A stretch of 5,782 nt of DNA from Allocoleopsis sp036703385 (GTDB lineage: Bacteria > Cyanobacteriota > Cyanobacteriia > Cyanobacteriales > Coleofasciculaceae), in the NCBI RefSeq assembly GCF_036703385.1, contig NZ_DATNPA010000783.1:1-5782 (forward strand). The letters run 5' to 3'. Below the pieces are notes generated by a model. It searched no databases. It was not told the origin of the DNA and saw only the letters and a program-made list of their open reading frames with translations. Made by a program: the position numbers and the translations under genes. Positions 1 to 5,651 of the stretch are shown piece by piece. The first letter of the stretch is position 1. Each line of letters begins with the position of its first letter.

Positions 1-46
1 CTCATCTATCCTACGAAGTAAAATATCCTACTTTTTAATCGAAACC

Positions 47-79
47 TCTCCCGATTCCGCTAACGCTAGAGTCGGGAGA
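47..79 (-). terminator. Hairpin downstream of pcyA, possible terminator
   Basis: A perfect 8-bp inverted repeat (TCTCCCGA at 47-54, TCGGGAGA at 72-79) encloses a 17-nt loop. It begins 12 bp past the pcyA stop codon, where a transcript end would be expected. On the minus strand it is followed by GGTTTCGATT, which is only a poor U-tract. It may therefore be an mRNA-stabilising 3' hairpin or a weak terminator. The rest of 1-91 holds no gene that I can see. Confidence 0.4.
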
Positions 80-91
80 TTCGTTAGAACT

Positions 92-835
92 TTATTGGGG
101 TATTGGTAGGTCAAACAGCACGCATGTCATATAAAGTTCTGCCCAGTCAGAACCAAAGGCTTTTTCTAGCACTCGACGGGTTTTGTCGTTTTTCTGCTGC
201 TGGGCGCAGTAGTAATGTTGACCGGCAAGAAGTTCTGATTGTTTTTCAACAGGTACGGGTGAAGCCTTAGCGGCATGGGTACAGTGAATCCGCAGAAACT
301 CATCAGCTTTTGAGAGGAACTGGCTTTCTTCCTCAAGGTTACTCGGTCGAATAAATAGGCAAAATTCGGAAAAAATCTCTCCCCATGCAGGAAGCTCACG
401 CGGTTGGGAAAACTGAGGTGTAGGTAATGCCTGTAAGGCGTGGCGATAGGCATCAGGTAGGATGCGCTCAGCGTTAACTGGAGAAAGATCGGCGATCGCA
501 GCACTAATTTGTCCCCGTCCCCCTACTAAGTCACAGCCAAACATCGGCAGCTCGTATTCGGGTCTGGGAAACATCACACAATGCAAAATATCGAGCATAT
601 TGCCGACTTTTGCCAGTTCCAGGTGCATTTTCCGAAATTGGGGGGTCTGATAGCAGCGATTTTCAATAATTAACTTTTCCCCCTCCAACCGTCCTTCTAC
701 ATATCCCATCTCTGCTGGCAGTTCATAGGGTGAGAGGTCGAGGTAGCGCTGCCAATTGGACTCAATGCAGTCTGCCAGTTGGCGTATTAAGGGATGTTGT
801 TGTTCGCGTACAGAAGGCTTTGAAGTTTCTAACAT
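92..835 (-). CDS. pcyA: Phycocyanobilin:ferredoxin oxidoreductase PcyA
   Basis: This 247-residue protein is a ferredoxin-dependent bilin reductase of the HY2/PcyA family. The family reduces biliverdin IXalpha by four electrons to 3Z-phycocyanobilin, the chromophore of phycobiliproteins and cyanobacterial phytochromes, in the cytosol and without a metal cofactor. Length matches the family (about 248). The residues known from the Synechocystis enzyme are all present at a constant offset of three: Glu73 (known as Glu76), His85 (His88), Asp102 (Asp105), and Asn216 and Lys218 in the KNDKTRR segment (Asn219, Lys221). The substrate-pocket block around residues 82-106 (DILHCVMFPRPEYELPMFG onward) is typical. 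The ATG at 835 has no clear Shine-Dalgarno sequence but gives the expected N-terminus. It is divergent from tatA and appears monocistronic. One HIP1 site lies inside it (492-499). Identification is firm. Confidence 0.97.
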   Translation of the reverse strand: MLETSKPSVREQQHPLIRQLADCIESNWQRYLDLSPYELPAEMGYVEGRLEGEKLIIENRCYQTPQFRKMHLELAKVGNMLDILHCVMFPRPEYELPMFGCDLVGGRGQISAAIADLSPVNAERILPDAYRHALQALPTPQFSQPRELPAWGEIFSEFCLFIRPSNLEEESQFLSKADEFLRIHCTHAAKASPVPVEKQSELLAGQHYYCAQQQKNDKTRRVLEKAFGSDWAELYMTCVLFDLPIPQ

Positions 836-910
836 TGATTAAAACTTGAAGATGTCAAGAATCAGTCCTAGCTGGATCAAGAATAGCGTTCTGGGTACCC
901 TACTCCTGTC

Positions 911-916
911 TATAGT
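911..916 (+). promoter_or_regulatory. Candidate -10 box for tatA
   Basis: TATAGT matches five of six bases of the sigma-70 -10 consensus. It would place the transcription start near 922-923, giving a leader of only about 23 nt before the ATG at 946. The -35 region 16 bp upstream (TTCTGG, 889-894) is weak. The 110-bp region between divergent pcyA and tatA should carry both promoters; I could not pick out a convincing one for pcyA. Confidence 0.35.
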
Positions 917-934
917 GAGTTAAGGAGAGTTTAT

Positions 935-939
935 AGGAG
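935..939 (+). promoter_or_regulatory. tatA Shine-Dalgarno that favours the second ATG
   Basis: AGGAG at 935-939 ends six bases before the ATG at 946, which is an ideal spacing, but abuts the in-frame ATG at 940. Another Shine-Dalgarno-like run, AAGGAG (922-927), is 12 bases from the ATG at 940, which is long, and it would fall at the predicted transcript 5' end. This supports 946 as the start. Confidence 0.6.
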
Positions 940-945
940 ATGGGT

Positions 946-1122
946 ATGTTTGGTTTAGGATGGCCTGAAGTTGGGCTAATTGCGATCGCAGCTATTGTAA
1001 TTTTCGGCCCTAAGAAGATTCCGGAAATGGGCAGCGCTTTAGGGAAAACTCTCAGAGGCTTTAAACAGGAGATGAACAAGCCATCCTCTGATCAAGACGA
1101 CACGGAGCAGGATCATTCCTAA
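946..1122 (+). CDS. tatA: Sec-independent (twin-arginine) translocase subunit TatA/E family
   Basis: This small protein of 58 residues (60 if the ATG at 940 is used) has TatA architecture. TatA oligomers form the passage for folded proteins carrying twin-arginine signals, in the plasma and thylakoid membranes of cyanobacteria. Numbered from the upstream ATG, a very short N-terminus with Glu10 precedes one transmembrane helix (about residues 10-21). The FGPKKIPEMG hinge (22-31) follows, then an amphipathic helix (about 27-45, including the GKTLRGFKQE segment) and an acidic tail (DQDDTEQD, 51-58). The tail is shorter than in most bacterial TatA proteins. TatA is preferred over TatB because of the short length and the FGPKKIPE hinge. 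The start at 946 gives the MFGLGWPE N-terminus and the better Shine-Dalgarno spacing. A HIP1 octamer (982-989) lies in the membrane-helix codons. It stands alone and converges on cphA; I see no functional link to either neighbour. Confidence 0.93.
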   Translation: MFGLGWPEVGLIAIAAIVIFGPKKIPEMGSALGKTLRGFKQEMNKPSSDQDDTEQDHS

Positions 1123-1173
1123 GAATTAAATCTTAAGCCAACTGTAATACTTAAGAAGTTGATGCGGATTAGA

Positions 1174-1210
1174 TAAAAGAGGGCATTAGCACACCTTGCG
1201 CTAACGCCCT
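1174..1210 (-). terminator. Rho-independent terminator of cphA, between convergent tatA and cphA
   Basis: Arms at 1180-1190 and 1200-1210 form an 11-bp stem around a 9-nt loop. Read on the minus strand every position pairs, including one G-U wobble, and the stem is followed by CTTTTATC. Read on the plus strand the wobble becomes an A-C mismatch and the tail (TATTGGATTTT) is a poorer U-tract. The element therefore looks tuned to stop cphA transcripts, 51 bp past its stop codon, and may also weakly stop tatA. Confidence 0.75.
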
Positions 1211-1260
1211 TATTGGATTTTGGGAAGAGATTACTCAAGCACCAAAGCTGAGGTATCCAA

Positions 1261-3945
1261 CTAGACCTTATTGACTACCGATGACTGTAAATTCGCTGGA
1301 ATGTCGGCAGTTTGTAGGTGATTGATATTCTCTGGCAGGGGATTACGCATCTCTATCAGAGATATCGCACGGGTGATACTTTCCGGGAGAATTACGACCA
1401 AACCGCCTGCGGTTGCCCGATCTAATCCTGTGTTGATCGCGTCTGTCTCCTTGAGGAGGATTTCATACTGGCGATCGGGCTTTTCTTGAATAATGCCCTT
1501 ACAGATTAACTCCGATGCTTCACCGCTCGGTCGTCCCCGCAGGTCGTCATCTTCTTTAACAATAATCCGGTCAAAGATTTTCGCGGCGAGTTTTCCGAGT
1601 TCGATGAAGTCTTCATCACGGCGATCGCCGGGGCCTCCAACGATCCCAATCCGCTCTCCAGGCCAATTGCAGACAAAACTTCCTAGCGCTTCATAGCTAG
1701 CTGCGTTGTGGGCATAATCCACAAGCGCATGATAATGGCCTAGATTAAACAAATTCATCCGTCCCGGTGTCTGGTTTACAGAAGCCCGGAACGTCGTTAA
1801 GGCTGCTCGAATGGCCTCAATTGGAACCCCCTGAGCAAATGCCGCCAGACTTGCCGCTAGAGCATTGGCAATCATAAAGGGTGCCCGTCCCTGCATCGTC
1901 ACAGGGAGATTCACCGCCTGCTCAATGCGTAGTGTCCAATCCCCCTTCAGAATTGACAGGTAGCCATTCTCATACACCGCTGCCAAACCTCCTTTGCGGA
2001 TGTGATTTTGCACCAACTCATTGGCTGGGTTCATCGCAAAATAAGCCACTTGACCTTTTACCCGCTCTGCCATCGCTGCAACTAGGGGATCGTCTGCATT
2101 GAGAACGGCATAACCATTAATGCTTACCGATTCGGCAACCACACTCTTAACTTTAGCCATCTGGTCAATGGTATCGATGTCGCCAAGTCCCAAGTGATCA
2201 GCCGATACATTGAGGACGACGCCTACATCACATTTATCAAACGCTAAGCCGGAACGGAGAATTCCGCCTCGTGCTGTTTCTAGGACAGCTACCTCGACGG
2301 TGGGGTCTTTTAAAATAACCTGAGCACTTTGGGGGCCGGTGGTGTCGCCTTTTTCTACCACATGGTCATCAATGTAAATGCCATCGGTGGTTGTGTAGCC
2401 AACAATCCGTCCCGTTTGCCGATAAATGTGAGCAATCAAGCGCGTTGTCGTGGTTTTTCCGTTGGTGCCCGTAATCGAAATGATAGGAATACGACCAGTT
2501 CCGCCGTTGGGAAACAGCATATCTAGGACGGGAGCTGCTACGTTCCTCGCCAATCCAACACTTGGGCAGACATGCATCCGGAAGCCGGGAGCTGCGTTCA
2601 CTTCTACAATCACTCCGTCTACGTCTCGTAGAGGCTTGGTGATATCCGGAGTCACAATATCCAGTCCGATAATATCGAGACCGATGATTTTGGCAACTCT
2701 CTGTGCCAGCCAGACATTTTCTGGGTGAATATCATCAGTACGGTCTACCGCAATGCCACCGGTGCTGAGGTTAGCGGTGGCTCGCAGGTAACAGACAACT
2801 CCTGCCGGTAGGACGGTATCCAGGGTGTAGCCCTGTCGCTGCAAGAGGGTCATACTGTTGCGATCAACAGTAATTTTTGTGAGGACATTATCATGCCCTT
2901 CCCCCCGATTGGGATCGCGGTTGGTTTCCTCAATCAGTTCCTGAACTGTAGACTTACCATTGCCAACGACATGTGCGGGAACTCGCTCTGCCACTGCAAC
3001 CAGTTTGCCATTGATGACTAAAACCCGATGGTCACTGCCGCGATAATAGCGTTCGACAATTACCCCTCGCGAGATTTGTCTGGCAACGTCATAGGCTTTT
3101 TCCGCCTCATCCCAGGCTTTAATGTCAATCGTGATGCCGCGTCCGTGGTTGCCATCCAACGGCTTAATCACAATCGGATAGCCACCCACCTCTGCGATCG
3201 CACCTTCGAGTTCATCCAGGTAGTTAATGACTGTACCGTGAGGCACGGGTACACCCGCATCCCGCAGAATTTGTTTGGTGCCTTCTTTATCGCAGGCCAG
3301 TTCAACGGCTAAAATCCCTGAGAAGTCGCTCAAGGTGGCCTGGAGTCGCTTCTGGTGGATGCCATAGCCGAGTTGAATCATTGCTCTTGCCGAGAGCTGC
3401 ATCCACGGAATATCTCTGGCTTCGACTTCTTTGATAATCGTTTCTGTACTCGGCCCTAAAGCAGCATCCCGATACAGCTCTCGTAAGTCTTTTAAGTCTT
3501 GCTCTAATTCAGCTTGGGGGTAAGTGCCAGTCTCAACAATACTTTGGCACAGTCGCACAGCAGCTCTAGCTGCATAACGACCCGCTTGTTCATCACTGTA
3601 CTCAATCACTACCTGGTAGACTCCTGGTGTTGCCGTCTCCCTGGTGCGACCAAATCCTACGTTCACCCCTGCCAGTTGTTGCAGTTCTAGGGCAATATGT
3701 TCAATGATGTGACCCATCATCGTGCCCTGCCTTACCCGGCTCAGAAAACCACCCCGAACTCCTGGAGAACAGAAGTGTTCTTCCAGACTGGGGAGTGTGG
3801 CAATTAATCCCTCGTAGAAGCCTGGAATTTGATTGGAGGGCTTTTCCGCCAGTTCCTCCAAATCAAGACGCATAACGATGAGTTTGTGGCGTCGAATGCT
3901 CCAATAGTTGGGACCGCGTAACGTCTGGATTCTCAGAATTCTCAT
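1261..3945 (-). CDS. cphA: Cyanophycin synthetase CphA (CphA1 type)
   Basis: This 894-residue protein polymerises cyanophycin, adding Asp to a poly-Asp backbone and Arg to each side chain, using ATP and usually a primer, in cytosolic granules. Domains in order: N domain (about 1-160, opening MRILRIQTLRGPNYW and carrying HIIEH at 79-83); ATP-grasp domain (about 215-475) with IKPLDGNHGRG (Lys261) and EVNAAPGFRMH (448-458); Mur-ligase-like domain (about 485-865) with P-loop GTNGKT (493-498, Lys497), SADHLG (581-586), DYAHN (743-747) and GPGDRRDED (771-779). Lys261 and Lys497 sit at the positions I recall as the two ATP-site lysines of characterised CphA. Both ATP sites are intact, so this is CphA1 rather than the dipeptide-recycling CphA2. 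A divergent tail of about 25 residues follows residue 865. The ATG at 3945 gives the canonical start, though with no clear Shine-Dalgarno. cphB lies upstream on the same strand after 890 bp. Confidence 0.98.
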   Translation of the reverse strand: MRILRIQTLRGPNYWSIRRHKLIVMRLDLEELAEKPSNQIPGFYEGLIATLPSLEEHFCSPGVRGGFLSRVRQGTMMGHIIEHIALELQQLAGVNVGFGRTRETATPGVYQVVIEYSDEQAGRYAARAAVRLCQSIVETGTYPQAELEQDLKDLRELYRDAALGPSTETIIKEVEARDIPWMQLSARAMIQLGYGIHQKRLQATLSDFSGILAVELACDKEGTKQILRDAGVPVPHGTVINYLDELEGAIAEVGGYPIVIKPLDGNHGRGITIDIKAWDEAEKAYDVARQISRGVIVERYYRGSDHRVLVINGKLVAVAERVPAHVVGNGKSTVQELIEETNRDPNRGEGHDNVLTKITVDRNSMTLLQRQGYTLDTVLPAGVVCYLRATANLSTGGIAVDRTDDIHPENVWLAQRVAKIIGLDIIGLDIVTPDITKPLRDVDGVIVEVNAAPGFRMHVCPSVGLARNVAAPVLDMLFPNGGTGRIPIISITGTNGKTTTTRLIAHIYRQTGRIVGYTTTDGIYIDDHVVEKGDTTGPQSAQVILKDPTVEVAVLETARGGILRSGLAFDKCDVGVVLNVSADHLGLGDIDTIDQMAKVKSVVAESVSINGYAVLNADDPLVAAMAERVKGQVAYFAMNPANELVQNHIRKGGLAAVYENGYLSILKGDWTLRIEQAVNLPVTMQGRAPFMIANALAASLAAFAQGVPIEAIRAALTTFRASVNQTPGRMNLFNLGHYHALVDYAHNAASYEALGSFVCNWPGERIGIVGGPGDRRDEDFIELGKLAAKIFDRIIVKEDDDLRGRPSGEASELICKGIIQEKPDRQYEILLKETDAINTGLDRATAGGLVVILPESITRAISLIEMRNPLPENINHLQTADIPANLQSSVVNKV

Positions 3946-4036
3946 AGCAACTTTTGAGGGTAGTGATTCACGAAATCGGAAGTGTTGCCCGAAGAAGCAA
4001 TTACAGAAAAGGCGCTTTTATTTACTTTTACTCAGC

Positions 4037-4065
4037 ATTGGACTTGCACAGTGACGCCCTGTCAA
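4037..4065 (-). promoter_or_regulatory. Candidate sigma-70 promoter of cphA
   Basis: On the minus strand a perfect TTGACA -35 box (4065-4060) is followed, after exactly 17 bp, by TCCAAT (4042-4037), which matches four of six -10 bases. The start would be near 4030, giving a leader of about 85 nt before the cphA ATG. The box falls in the decayed tail of the pseudogene described at 4035-4275. No good NtcA site (GTA-N8-TAC) precedes it, so any nitrogen control of this start would need another explanation. Confidence 0.45.
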
Positions 4066-4190
4066 GCTATCTAGCAGAATCTTTCACTCAGCCTAGGGGG
4101 CTTGCTACCCCTCTTCTATAGACTCCAGCCAGCTTTCAATGACGAGGCTAGGCAATCTGCAAACACATCGGGATTTGCCAAGACGGGCAC

Positions 4191-4215
4191 AGCGCTGATG
4201 TTCAACATCAACGCT
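4191..4215. repeat. 25-bp near-perfect palindrome
   Basis: Two 12-bp arms flank one central base: AGCGCTGATGTT (4191-4202), C, then AACATCAACGCT (4204-4215). Only one position fails to match, and on a minus-strand RNA it would be a G-U wobble. No U-tract follows on either strand, so it is not a terminator. The core TGATGTT-G-AACATCA is fully symmetric and could be a dimeric regulator site. It overlaps the hydrophobic-core codons of the pseudogene, so symmetry by chance is possible. Confidence 0.5.
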
Positions 4216-4478
4216 AAAAAGAGCAGATAACTTCTACATAAGAACCAGGATAAAGAAAATTTTCGTCTATCTCATTAAATAAAATCCTCGGTGAGAGCCG
4301 ACAATGGGTCGGACTAGTAGATGCTACCGGAACCAATACGCTTTTACAACGAAATATCGGGTGCTGAGCGAGTGAGAAGAACTTCATCGTAACTAACTCA
4401 TTTAGCTTAATACCTGGAATTTTCCTCTTTTAGTTCAGTTTGGAGTGTCCACTAGTTTCCAGCTTTAAAAACCTCTCT

Positions 4479-4499
4479 AACTGTTCATAGTGAACAGTT
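4479..4499. repeat. Perfect inverted repeat, 9-bp arms with 3-base centre
   Basis: AACTGTTCA (4479-4487), TAG, TGAACAGTT (4491-4499). On the plus strand it is followed by a T-run (the arm plus TTT, then C), so it could act as a weak plus-strand terminator, but the stem is AT-rich and no plus-strand gene lies upstream. On the minus strand it begins about six bases after the strong terminator at 4505-4545. Operator or transcript-processing hairpin are both possible. Confidence 0.6.
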
Positions 4500-4504
4500 T
4501 TTCT

Positions 4505-4545
4505 AAAAAGGCTGCGCTCGGATCAGTCATCGAGCAACAACCTTT
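4505..4545 (-). terminator. Strong intrinsic terminator between cphB and cphA
   Basis: On the minus strand AAAGG-UUGU, one bulged U, then GCUCG (4545-4531) pair with CGAGC-GCAGCC-UUU (4520-4507) around a 10-nt loop (4530-4521). This gives about 14 pairs including two U-G wobbles, ending in TTTTT (4509-4505). The wobbles become A-C mismatches on the plus strand, so it is oriented for minus-strand transcripts. It lies 291 bp past the cphB stop and 560 bp before cphA, so it would stop either cphB read-through or the short RNA beginning near 4561. Confidence 0.75.
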
Positions 4546-4561
4546 AAGAGTAAAGGATCAT
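4505..4561 (-). ncRNA. Predicted NtcA-controlled small RNA or attenuated leader, about 55 nt
   Basis: An NtcA-type promoter (4567-4608) predicts a start near 4561-4558, and the intrinsic terminator ends at about 4505, giving an RNA of 54-57 nt. The 5' half can fold as CCUUUA-CUCU-UAAAGG (4556-4541), whose 3' arm is shared with the base of the terminator stem, so the outer terminator pairs and the 5' hairpin compete. There is no meaningful reading frame. Cyanobacteria are known to make a short NtcA-activated RNA, NsiR4, that regulates the glutamine synthetase inactivating factor mRNA. Size, control and terminator fit that type, but I cannot confirm sequence identity. The alternative is a conditional leader for cphA, with read-through past the terminator. 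Confidence 0.45.
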
Positions 4562-4566
4562 GCAAC

Positions 4567-4608
4567 ACTTTACTCTGTGACAATATGTAACTATGTCATC
4601 AATTTTAC
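4567..4608 (-). promoter_or_regulatory. NtcA-type (nitrogen control) promoter
   Basis: On the minus strand GTA (4608-4606), eight bases, GAC (4597-4595), 22 bases, then TAAAGT (4572-4567). The class II NtcA promoter consensus is GTA-N8-TAC, then 20-24 bases, then TAN3T. Here the operator differs at one of six bases, and the spacing and -10 box both fit. NtcA activates under nitrogen limitation and is known to act on cyanophycin genes in other cyanobacteria. A short motif with one mismatch can arise by chance, but the three-part fit plus a terminator just downstream raises its weight. Confidence 0.5.
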
Positions 4609-4835
4609 ACAAATCGATTTCTGATTTAAGCCACAAATTGTGAATGAGCTATGACCAAGTCCAGATGGATACAAGTTCCCAACTTGAATCGTGGAGATAA
4701 AGAAAAATTTTCCTGGTTCAAATCCCCCGGATTTATCCCCTCTAATGGAGAGTGAGAATGGTCAATCCTCGCCTCCCAAATCGAATGACGAGACGCTAAG
4801 CTCCATCTACTTGTTTTGAGTAGAGAGTGGAAGAT
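4609..4835. other. Intergenic stretch downstream of cphB, no gene seen
   Basis: No coding signal is recognisable here. It is AT-rich near the NtcA site and holds small symmetric elements: AAATCGATTT (4611-4620), CACAAATTGTG (4632-4642), CAAGTT-CCC-AACTTG (4672-4686) and AAATCC-CCC-GGATTT (4720-4734). A 6-bp hairpin near the cphB stop (arms within 4805-4826) has no U-tract. I find no clear terminator directly behind cphB. Confidence 0.5.
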
Positions 4836-5651
4836 TTAGCCGTCCGGCGCAATTAAGCAACGCTTGTGTAAATGGTAGCGATCGCCATAACTGAGAATAT
4901 GCACACGGAGATTATGCAGACTCAGGGGATCGGTAGCACCGGATTGCTCATGGTTTGTGTAAGACAATTCCGCTGGATCGATGATGGTTACAGTGCCTTT
5001 ACCCATCACCTGCAACATCCCATCTCGCTCAAACATGGCACAGGTATCCTCATCAATCCCGATCCCCAAGCGTTCGGGATGAGCTGCCACGGCACTCATC
5101 AAACGTGCCATACGATTCCGGTTGTGAAAATGTTGATCCACGATAATCTCAGGGATGATCCCCAGACCCGTTGCCATGTCCACTAAGGAACGATTGGGGG
5201 ACTCACCACTGCCACCGCCTGCAATCATGTGGTGACCCATGACGGCGGCCCCAGCACTCGTGCCTGCTAGGGTAATCTCACCCTGTTGCACACGTTGGCG
5301 CACTTTTTCCATCAACGGCGTGTCTGCCAGCAAGCCACACAAGCGGAGTTGGTCGCCACCCGTCATAAAGACGCCCGTACACTCTTCAATATATTGCTGT
5401 AATTCGAGGTCTTCCGCTTGGGCGCGATCGCGGATATCAAGTACCCGGATCTCCTTGGCTCCCATGTCCTCAAAAATGCTGACGTAGCGTTCGCCAATCA
5501 GGGCGGGTTCTCGCGATGCTGAGGGAATAATAGCAATTCGTGCATCAACTGACCCACAACGCCCAAAAAACGTGTGCAGGATTTCTCGTCCATGAACTTT
5601 GTCTTCAGCGCCGCCGATAACCAAAATAGCGGTTTTAGTGGATTGAGGCAT
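4836..5651 (-). CDS. cphB: Cyanophycinase CphB (peptidase family S51)
   Basis: This is a cytosolic serine exopeptidase that releases beta-Asp-Arg dipeptides from cyanophycin, the first step in mobilising the nitrogen store. From the ATG at 5651 it has 271 residues, the same length as Synechocystis CphB, and key residues fall at identical numbers: Ser132 in GTSAGA, His174 in DQHFHNRNR, Glu201 in IDEDTCA (the triad), plus Gln101, Asp172, Gln173, Arg178, Arg180 and Arg183 of the substrate pocket. The N-terminus runs MPQSTKTAILVIGGAEDK. Longer in-frame starts exist: ATG at 5687, ATG at 5705 and TTG at 5717 (293 residues). None has a good Shine-Dalgarno sequence, and the TTG lies in a TTGACA that could be a -35 box. 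Two HIP1 sites (4878-4885, 5424-5431) are inside. It lies upstream of cphA on the same strand. No convincing promoter is visible up to the window edge. Confidence 0.97.
   Translation of the reverse strand: MPQSTKTAILVIGGAEDKVHGREILHTFFGRCGSVDARIAIIPSASREPALIGERYVSIFEDMGAKEIRVLDIRDRAQAEDLELQQYIEECTGVFMTGGDQLRLCGLLADTPLMEKVRQRVQQGEITLAGTSAGAAVMGHHMIAGGGSGESPNRSLVDMATGLGIIPEIIVDQHFHNRNRMARLMSAVAAHPERLGIGIDEDTCAMFERDGMLQVMGKGTVTIIDPAELSYTNHEQSGATDPLSLHNLRVHILSYGDRYHLHKRCLIAPDG

Larger units (their letters stand above)
4035..4275 (-). pseudogene. Decayed small secreted-protein gene
   Basis: Minus-strand GAGGA (4289-4285) stands nine bases before an ATG at 4275-4273. That frame stops at once (Met-Arg-stop), but with a one-base shift an open stretch of about 51 codons follows, from 4271 to a TAG at 4118-4116. 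It begins RRKFSLSWF, continues with a hydrophobic core (YLLFLALMLNI) and ends in a VLA-type signal-peptidase site followed by NPDVFADCLASSLKAG. This is a textbook basic-hydrophobic-cleavage layout. After KAG the reading can go on as SIEEG in a second frame, or as PPRLSE then IA and QGVTV in the first, all broken by stops. The pattern of spaced Cys, AG and Leu-Ser resembles small exported cyanobacterial proteins, but I cannot name a family. My reading is a dead gene with at least two lesions. A chance signal-like stretch cannot be excluded. Confidence 0.4.
492..5431. repeat. Six HIP1 octamers (GCGATCGC)
   Basis: Exact copies lie at 492-499 (pcyA), 982-989 (tatA), 1621-1628 and 3194-3201 (cphA), 4878-4885 and 5424-5431 (cphB). 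HIP1 is a highly iterated palindrome of many cyanobacterial genomes. All six are within genes and none is in the 890-bp gap. The span given is only from first to last copy. Confidence 0.9.

Noticed and set aside
11..40. AAGTA...TACTT with following T-run near the left edge
   Set aside because: Only a 5-bp AT-rich stem; no plus-strand gene is visible upstream in the window.
4285..4330. Hairpin-rich stretch (CCGAC-AATGG-GTCGG and GTAG-ATG-CTAC) as a riboswitch or structured RNA
   Set aside because: The stems are 4-5 bp, overlap if a third closing stem is drawn, and match no riboswitch or Yfr-type motif that I know, including the glutamine aptamer.
4214..4387. 57-codon minus-strand reading frame from ATG at 4387
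   Set aside because: No Shine-Dalgarno, no recognisable domain, and it overlaps in another frame the signal-peptide-like reading that has a better start context.
4657..4670. Second NtcA-like match on the minus strand (GTA-N8-GAC)
   Set aside because: No TAN3T -10 box at 20-24 bases downstream, so it lacks the promoter context of the site at 4595-4608.
4714..4729. GGTTCAAATCC resembling a tRNA T-arm, possible attachment-site remnant
   Set aside because: The five bases before and after the TTCAAAT loop do not pair as a T-stem and no acceptor, D-arm or CCA end is present.
4651..4755. 34-codon plus-strand reading frame starting MTKSRWIQVP
   Set aside because: Short, no ribosome-binding site, no recognised family, and no promoter seen; most likely chance.
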